DNA from: JALUUH01 sp964636675
GTDB lineage: Bacteria > Pseudomonadota > Gammaproteobacteria > S012-40
Direction of reading: 5' to 3'
Assembly (NCBI GenBank): GCA_964636675.1
Contig: CAZWUO010000152.1
Location: forward strand, 1 to 9,532
Length of the DNA stretch: 9,532 nucleotides
In this document: piece by piece, positions 6,286-9,532 of the stretch
Layout of the letters: every line of letters starts with the position of its first letter
How positions within the stretch are numbered: position 1 is the stretch's first letter
Notes under the pieces: generated by a model
Database searches by the model: none
The model's input: the letters and a program-made list of their open reading frames with translations, nothing else
What the model was told of the DNA's origin: nothing
Made by a program: the position numbers and the translations under genes

Positions 6286-6927
6286 ATGCCCGATATACAA
6301 CAAGAATTATCTCGATGTATTACGTGTAAACGTGAAATCGATAGAGCGGCCCTAAAGTGTGCCGAATGTGGCTCGTTGCAAAATTGGCGACGCCATCTTC
6401 AGTTTAGCGCTACTATACTTTCACTCATTATAGCGATCATCTCAGTATCCGGCCTTGTGGTACCAATGTTAGTTCAGACATTTAAACAGGAGACATCAGC
6501 GATAGAGGCCAGTCTTCGTAGTATAACAATCAAGGCAAAAAGTCGACCCTATAGTGGCCATATACTAATTGAATCCTATGTCATTGAAGCCAGGCTTCTG
6601 TTGACAAATACCGGAATGAAACCTGGATTCATTGAGTCGGCGGTGCTGCAGCTCGAAGGAAAACACGGGCTAATCGGTAAGGCTGTACTAAATATCAGTT
6701 CTTCGGAGGCTGTTGTAAAGCCGGACACTTTTGTCTTAATTGATACCGAAGGTAAACTTGAAACCAAGAAGAGCGGGGTTTTTTGGTTTGGCCCAAGATC
6801 AAGGGACTCTTCTCTTAACATAGACATACAAACGTTACGACTTATCGTAACAACCATTAATCACAACCGTCAGCAGGAATTGCTTGAAGCGGTGCAAGTT
6901 GGTGGACAGTGGACAGTTGTGTTTTGA
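6286..6927 (+). CDS. Zinc-ribbon, single-TM membrane protein of unknown function
   Basis: This 213-residue protein begins with a compact zinc ribbon: C11-x2-C14, ten residues, C25-x2-C28, followed by Gly. One strong membrane helix (about 42-64) follows, and then about 145 residues with a beta-rich pattern, including 'VIEARLLLTNTGMKPGFIES' (97-116), 'PDTFVLIDTEGK' and 'TLRLIVTTINHNRQQELLEA'. The 'LTNTGMKPGFIES' section resembles small immunoglobulin-like domains that recur behind one TM helix. By the positive-inside rule, 'NWRRH' before the helix places the ribbon in the cytoplasm and the C-terminal domain outside. Cytoplasmic ribbon plus external domain could allow sensing or partner recruitment, but I recognise no named family. 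A GAGAG at about 6274-6278 gives a reasonable ribosome binding site for the ATG. The gene is transcribed away from the secreted operon and shares its control region. Confidence 0.7.
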   Translation: MPDIQQELSRCITCKREIDRAALKCAECGSLQNWRRHLQFSATILSLIIAIISVSGLVVPMLVQTFKQETSAIEASLRSITIKAKSRPYSGHILIESYVIEARLLLTNTGMKPGFIESAVLQLEGKHGLIGKAVLNISSSEAVVKPDTFVLIDTEGKLETKKSGVFWFGPRSRDSSLNIDIQTLRLIVTTINHNRQQELLEAVQVGGQWTVVF

Positions 6928-7156
6928 GTATTCCAAGAAAGGCAAACGCAACCAACCTCTCAACGAGTGAGACTAATCAGCGAACTGTTGCAATAGCGGG
7001 CTATTCCGCCTAAGGGATTTTAGCTGAGACCCTCGTTTGTCGCTAATTTCATTTGTCAGATCAAGTCTTGAGCCAAGGCTTCTTGATGCGATGACGATAC
7101 CCGTGGCGTTTGAGATTTAGGCTTGCGTTCTATAAAACCGATAGGAAAATTAGTGT
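6928..7156. other. Intergenic region with imperfect hairpin and repeat copy
   Basis: No gene is visible in these 229 bases. An imperfect hairpin has ATCAAG (7060-7065) pairing with CTTGAT (7082-7087) and inner arms AGCC (7071-7074) and GGCT (7077-7080). It lies just before the 28-bp repeat copy at 7094-7121. A weak promoter for the next gene may be TTGAGA (7110-7115) and TATAAA (7131-7136), but the 15-bp spacer is short. AGGA at 7143-7146 is a fair ribosome binding site for the ATG at 7157. Confidence 0.4.
7094..7121 (-). repeat. 28-bp interspersed repeat, copy 2 (inverted)
   Basis: Read on the minus strand from 7121 this copy begins CCTAAATCT and continues, after two bases, AACGCCACGGGTAT, matching the copy at 29-56 at 25 of 28 positions. 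The two copies face each other and enclose about 7 kb. This one lies 36 bp before a frameshifted lipoprotein gene. Confidence 0.6.
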
Positions 7157-8015
7157 ATGTACCGAAGTTCGTTTTTGTTGCTTTTTATGACGGCATTGTG
7201 CTGTATTAGCCTGTTAGCAGGCTGCGCACATTCACCTTCTTTGAGCTATCCTCTAACCGCTTTTGCAAAAGTATCTGTTGCATACGAACATGTTTGGAGT
7301 GAGAGCACACATCCGTTTACCGGGGCTGCGGTTATCGACAGCGATAATGACGGGGTCATGGAAATTTTTATTAGCGGCGGTGGAAGGGCAACGTGATGCA
7401 TTGTTGTTGTATAAAAATCGGCAATTGATCAATATAGCACAGGACAAGGGCTTGACGAATGCAACGGCCACTGATGGTGTTACCTCCATCGACTTAGACA
7501 ATAATGGTGATTTGCGTTTTACGGATATTACCCAGTCATCAGGGGTTCAAGGTAAAAATAATACTTTTTTTTCCAGCTTTGTTGATCTCGATGGGGATGG
7601 TTGGCAAGACCTCGTGTTTCATCAAGCGATTGAGCTGGGTATAGATAACCCATTTTATGGACAATCGCCGTTGATCATCGATCTCAATGCGGATGCTAAA
7701 CCTGATGTGGTATGGATTAATATGGATGGCCCAGTACGTGCTTTTTTGAACACTTCGCCAGCTAATTCATTGCTTATCTCAGCCGCGGATACGGTGGCCA
7801 TGTTGGGGACACGAATCACGATTGAAATGGCCGACGGTAAAAGTTATACCAAGCAAATCGTCGCTAACACAGGCTTGTTAACCGATCAAACCCCCGAGTT
7901 ATTTTTTGGTTTGGGTGATCAAAAACACGTAGAACGGGTTATTATTAAAAGGACTGGGCATCCCGCTGAAATTATCGAGGCGCCAGTTATTAATCAACGG
8001 ATACGTATTCGGTAA
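7157..8015 (+). pseudogene. FG-GAP / ASPIC-UnbV (CRTAC1-like) lipoprotein, frameshifted and shortened
   Basis: The gene starts well: a lipoprotein signal peptide with lipobox LAGC (Cys23, +2 Ala, suggesting the outer membrane), then an FG-GAP calcium-loop motif 'DSDNDGVMEIF'. At about 7382 one extra G in GGTGG shifts the frame. The first frame stops at 7394-7396, and the homologous reading continues in another frame as 'EGQRDALLLYKN' to the TAA at 8013-8015. Further FG-GAP loops follow (DLDNNGD, DLDGDGWQD, DLNADAKPD), then an ASPIC/UnbV domain (GTRITIEMADGKSY ... ELFFGLGD ... RIRI). Two joins look like in-frame deletions: 'DLDNNGD' runs straight into 'LRFTDITQSSG', and 'DLVFHQAI' into 'ELGIDNPFYGQSP'. 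At about 286 codons the locus is well short of intact CRTAC1-like proteins of several hundred residues. Intact members are exported Ca-binding propellers of uncertain role. Confidence 0.75.
7382..7383 (+). other. Frameshift site in the FG-GAP lipoprotein gene
   Basis: AGC GGC GGT is followed by G and then GAA GGG CAA CGT, so removal of one G from 7382-7383 restores a single frame across 'ISGG-EGQRDALLL'. A sequencing error in this G-rich stretch cannot be excluded, but the deletions further on argue for real decay. Confidence 0.7.
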
Positions 8016-8016
8016 A

Positions 8017-8811
8017 ATGATGATGCCATCTAGATTAAGTTATTTACCTGTATTGCTGAGCGCAGTCATGCTATTCGTGTCTGTTCATGCAGTGGCTGGC
8101 GAACGACCCGGTTTAAGTCTAGACTTGCGGGCAAGCATTACCAAGCACATCAGCCTAAATAAGGATATGCGTGATGATGAAGTAGCAAAGCGAATTAGGT
8201 TTCTGCAAACCCGGTTTGACCACGGAACACGCCATGCACAAATATGGCAATATGCATGGTTAGCTGGATTTAGTGCGGCAGTGGCTTCGCGTACTTACAT
8301 TGTCGCGAGTGAGCATGAAGCGCCGCAGCGATTTGACGCGGCAGTGGGTGTCTTGACTTCACTCTCGGGCGTTTTGAGTGTAGCACTTAAGCCCCTACCA
8401 GCGAGTTTTTCTGCGGCAAAACTGCGAGCCATGCCAGATGCCACGGAGGCCCAGCGCCGGGTCAAACTGCACTATGGCGAACAACTTTTAATCGCGAGTG
8501 CGACGGAGGCTAAAAGGCGTAGAGGTTGGACCATCCAAGGGGTGTTTTTATTGGAGCAAGTTCTCGCGGGTTTAGCCATTGGTCTTATTGATGATAGACC
8601 TAGGGATGGTTTAATCACCGCGATCTCAGGGATGATTGCATCCGAGCTTTTTACCTTTACTATGCCGACAAAATCGATATTGGATTTGAATGTATATTCT
8701 AAGACATCATTTGGGGATAACGCGATGCCACATCCGCCAATGCCAACCACTCGCCGCCAGTTTTTTCTTGCCCCGCATGCACTCGGTATTCGCATGGCCT
8801 ATGTTTTTTAG
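8017..8811 (+). CDS. Hypothetical exported or membrane protein
   Basis: I do not recognise a family for this 264-residue protein. It starts with a signal-like helix (residues 7-27, 'AVAG' at the end). Then comes a charged segment (36-75) and four moderately hydrophobic stretches at about 76-97, 106-129, 173-193 and 198-218, the second containing 'GVLTSLSGVLSVALKPLPA'. Between the second and third lies a charged, helical loop with many Arg and Lys ('EAQRRVKLHYGEQ', 'TEAKRRRGWTIQG'). The chain ends in a Pro-rich linker and a strand with a terminal Phe ('GIRMAYVF'). The terminal aromatic recalls outer-membrane barrels, but the helical middle argues for an inner-membrane protein. The ATG at 8017 comes one base after the stop of the UnbV-like locus, so translational coupling is likely. 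The frame is intact although its upstream partner is broken. Confidence 0.7.
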   Translation: MMMPSRLSYLPVLLSAVMLFVSVHAVAGERPGLSLDLRASITKHISLNKDMRDDEVAKRIRFLQTRFDHGTRHAQIWQYAWLAGFSAAVASRTYIVASEHEAPQRFDAAVGVLTSLSGVLSVALKPLPASFSAAKLRAMPDATEAQRRVKLHYGEQLLIASATEAKRRRGWTIQGVFLLEQVLAGLAIGLIDDRPRDGLITAISGMIASELFTFTMPTKSILDLNVYSKTSFGDNAMPHPPMPTTRRQFFLAPHALGIRMAYVF

Positions 8812-8817
8812 CGCTGG

Positions 8818-9459
8818 TTGATTGTGTCAAAATTAGTGCTATTCAATAAACCGTTTAATGTCCTTAGCCAATTTACCGATGATGCAGGGCGGCAAACCTT
8901 GAGTCGCTATATTCATCAGAAAAATGTCTACGTAGCAGGACGTTTGGATCGCGATAGCGAGGGTTTATTATTGCTTACCGGCGATGGGCGTATGCAACAC
9001 CTTATTAGTCACCCTAAGCATAAAATGGATAAAACCTATTGGGTGCAAGTTGAAGGTGAAGTTGATGAGAATGCTTGTCAGGTCTTAATGCATGGGGTCG
9101 TATTAAAAGATGGGCCGGCAAAAGCCAAGTTAGCACAACCTATGGATGAACCTGATATTTGGCCTAGAGTTCCCCCGATACGTGAGCGCAAGATGATACC
9201 AACTACCTGGTTGAAAATAGTGATTGACCAGGGTCGCCATCGACAAGTGCGCAGAATGACTGCGGCTATTGGTTTTCCTACCTTACGCCTTATCCGGTTT
9301 GCGATTGGCGAATGGACAATTGCAAACATTCCCCTAGGTCAATGGACAGAGAAACCCATTCCCGCTGTTTTTGAAAATGAATTGAAATCATCCAAATGGC
9401 GACATCAGAAAAACGCTAAAAAATCGCTCTCAAAAAAAACACGTCCCCCTGGTGTTTAA
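8818..9459 (+). CDS. rluE: 23S rRNA pseudouridine synthase RluE
   Basis: RluE converts U2457 of 23S rRNA (E. coli numbering) to pseudouridine in the cytoplasm. The 213-residue product matches the RsuA/RluB/RluE group, and RluE in particular, throughout: 'LVLFNKPFNVLSQFTDDAGR' near the N-terminus, the catalytic motif 'GRLDRDSEGLLLLT' with Asp44, 'KTYWVQVEG', 'RVPPIRERKMIPTTWLKI' and 'GRHRQVRRMTAAIGFPTLRL' followed by IRF. The Lys-rich tail after about residue 185 lies beyond the catalytic domain. There is no N-terminal S4 domain, as expected for RluE. The TTG at 8818 is the first possible start after an in-frame stop at 8809-8811; the GTG at 8824 (MSKLVLFNKP) is an equally good choice. Neither has a clear ribosome binding site, so re-initiation after the upstream gene, which ends at 8811, is plausible. 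Confidence 0.95.
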   Translation: MIVSKLVLFNKPFNVLSQFTDDAGRQTLSRYIHQKNVYVAGRLDRDSEGLLLLTGDGRMQHLISHPKHKMDKTYWVQVEGEVDENACQVLMHGVVLKDGPAKAKLAQPMDEPDIWPRVPPIRERKMIPTTWLKIVIDQGRHRQVRRMTAAIGFPTLRLIRFAIGEWTIANIPLGQWTEKPIPAVFENELKSSKWRHQKNAKKSLSKKTRPPGV

Positions 9460-9532
9460 CCTAGAATCTGCAGTTGAACGAGTTGAAGTGTGCGTTTGCG
9501 GTGGTGTATATCCAGGCGTAGCGACGCGGAAT
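9460..9532. other. Window end, nothing identified
   Basis: These 73 bases after rluE contain no recognisable terminator or gene start. Confidence 0.5.

Noticed and set aside
8472..8795. 107-codon minus-strand open frame
   Set aside because: Antisense shadow of the intact hypothetical gene at 8017-8811, without a ribosome binding site or recognisable motif.
1..9532. tRNA, rRNA, CRISPR array or intact transposase
   Set aside because: No cloverleaf, rRNA-like segment, regular spacer-repeat array or transposase motif was seen on either strand.

Overview
This window looks like a chromosomal segment of a gammaproteobacterium. The main anchor is a clear RluE-type 23S rRNA pseudouridine synthase at the right end, supported by Sec-type secreted proteins, an outer-membrane-type lipoprotein signal and bacterial Shine-Dalgarno spacing. 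Base composition is moderate to AT-rich and uneven from gene to gene. Two of the ten protein-coding loci are decayed, so the segment appears to be accessory DNA undergoing gene loss. A more precise taxonomic placement cannot be supported from sequence reading alone.

Layout, left to right. (1) 42-311: the C-terminal remnant of a MipA/OmpV-family outer-membrane protein, lacking its 5' part and carrying an in-frame stop. (2) 633-1244 (+): a six-helix DUF2306-type membrane protein. (3) 1245-1593: a gene-poor stretch with a paired 12-bp repeat and a possible gene remnant. (4) 1594-6066 (-): three adjacent genes for exported proteins, probably one operon: a DUF4185-type beta-propeller protein, a large RIFT-barrel (PcRGLX-like) protein and a kelch/galactose-oxidase-like propeller. 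(5) 6067-6285: a divergent control region with a 9+9-bp dyad next to a good sigma70-type promoter that reads into the operon. (6) 6286-6927 (+): a zinc-ribbon, single-TM protein. (7) 7157-8015 (+): a frameshifted and shortened FG-GAP/ASPIC-UnbV lipoprotein. (8) 8017-8811 (+): an unrecognised exported or membrane protein starting 1 bp after it. (9) 8818-9459 (+): rluE.

The most interesting part is the three-gene secreted cluster. All three predicted proteins have signal peptides, all three folds suggest carbohydrate or extracellular-polymer chemistry, and all three end in nearly the same short tail (P-x-x-P-x-[GN]-[LF]-..., then one or two Gln within a few residues of the end). That tail resembles the first strand of a fibronectin type III domain that stops there. 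Shared tail, shared promoter, dyad operator and the divergent zinc-ribbon membrane protein together suggest an undescribed export or surface-polymer module; the functional link is inference. A 28-bp repeat occurs in inverted orientation at 29-56 and 7094-7121, bracketing the middle of the window, with each copy next to a broken gene.
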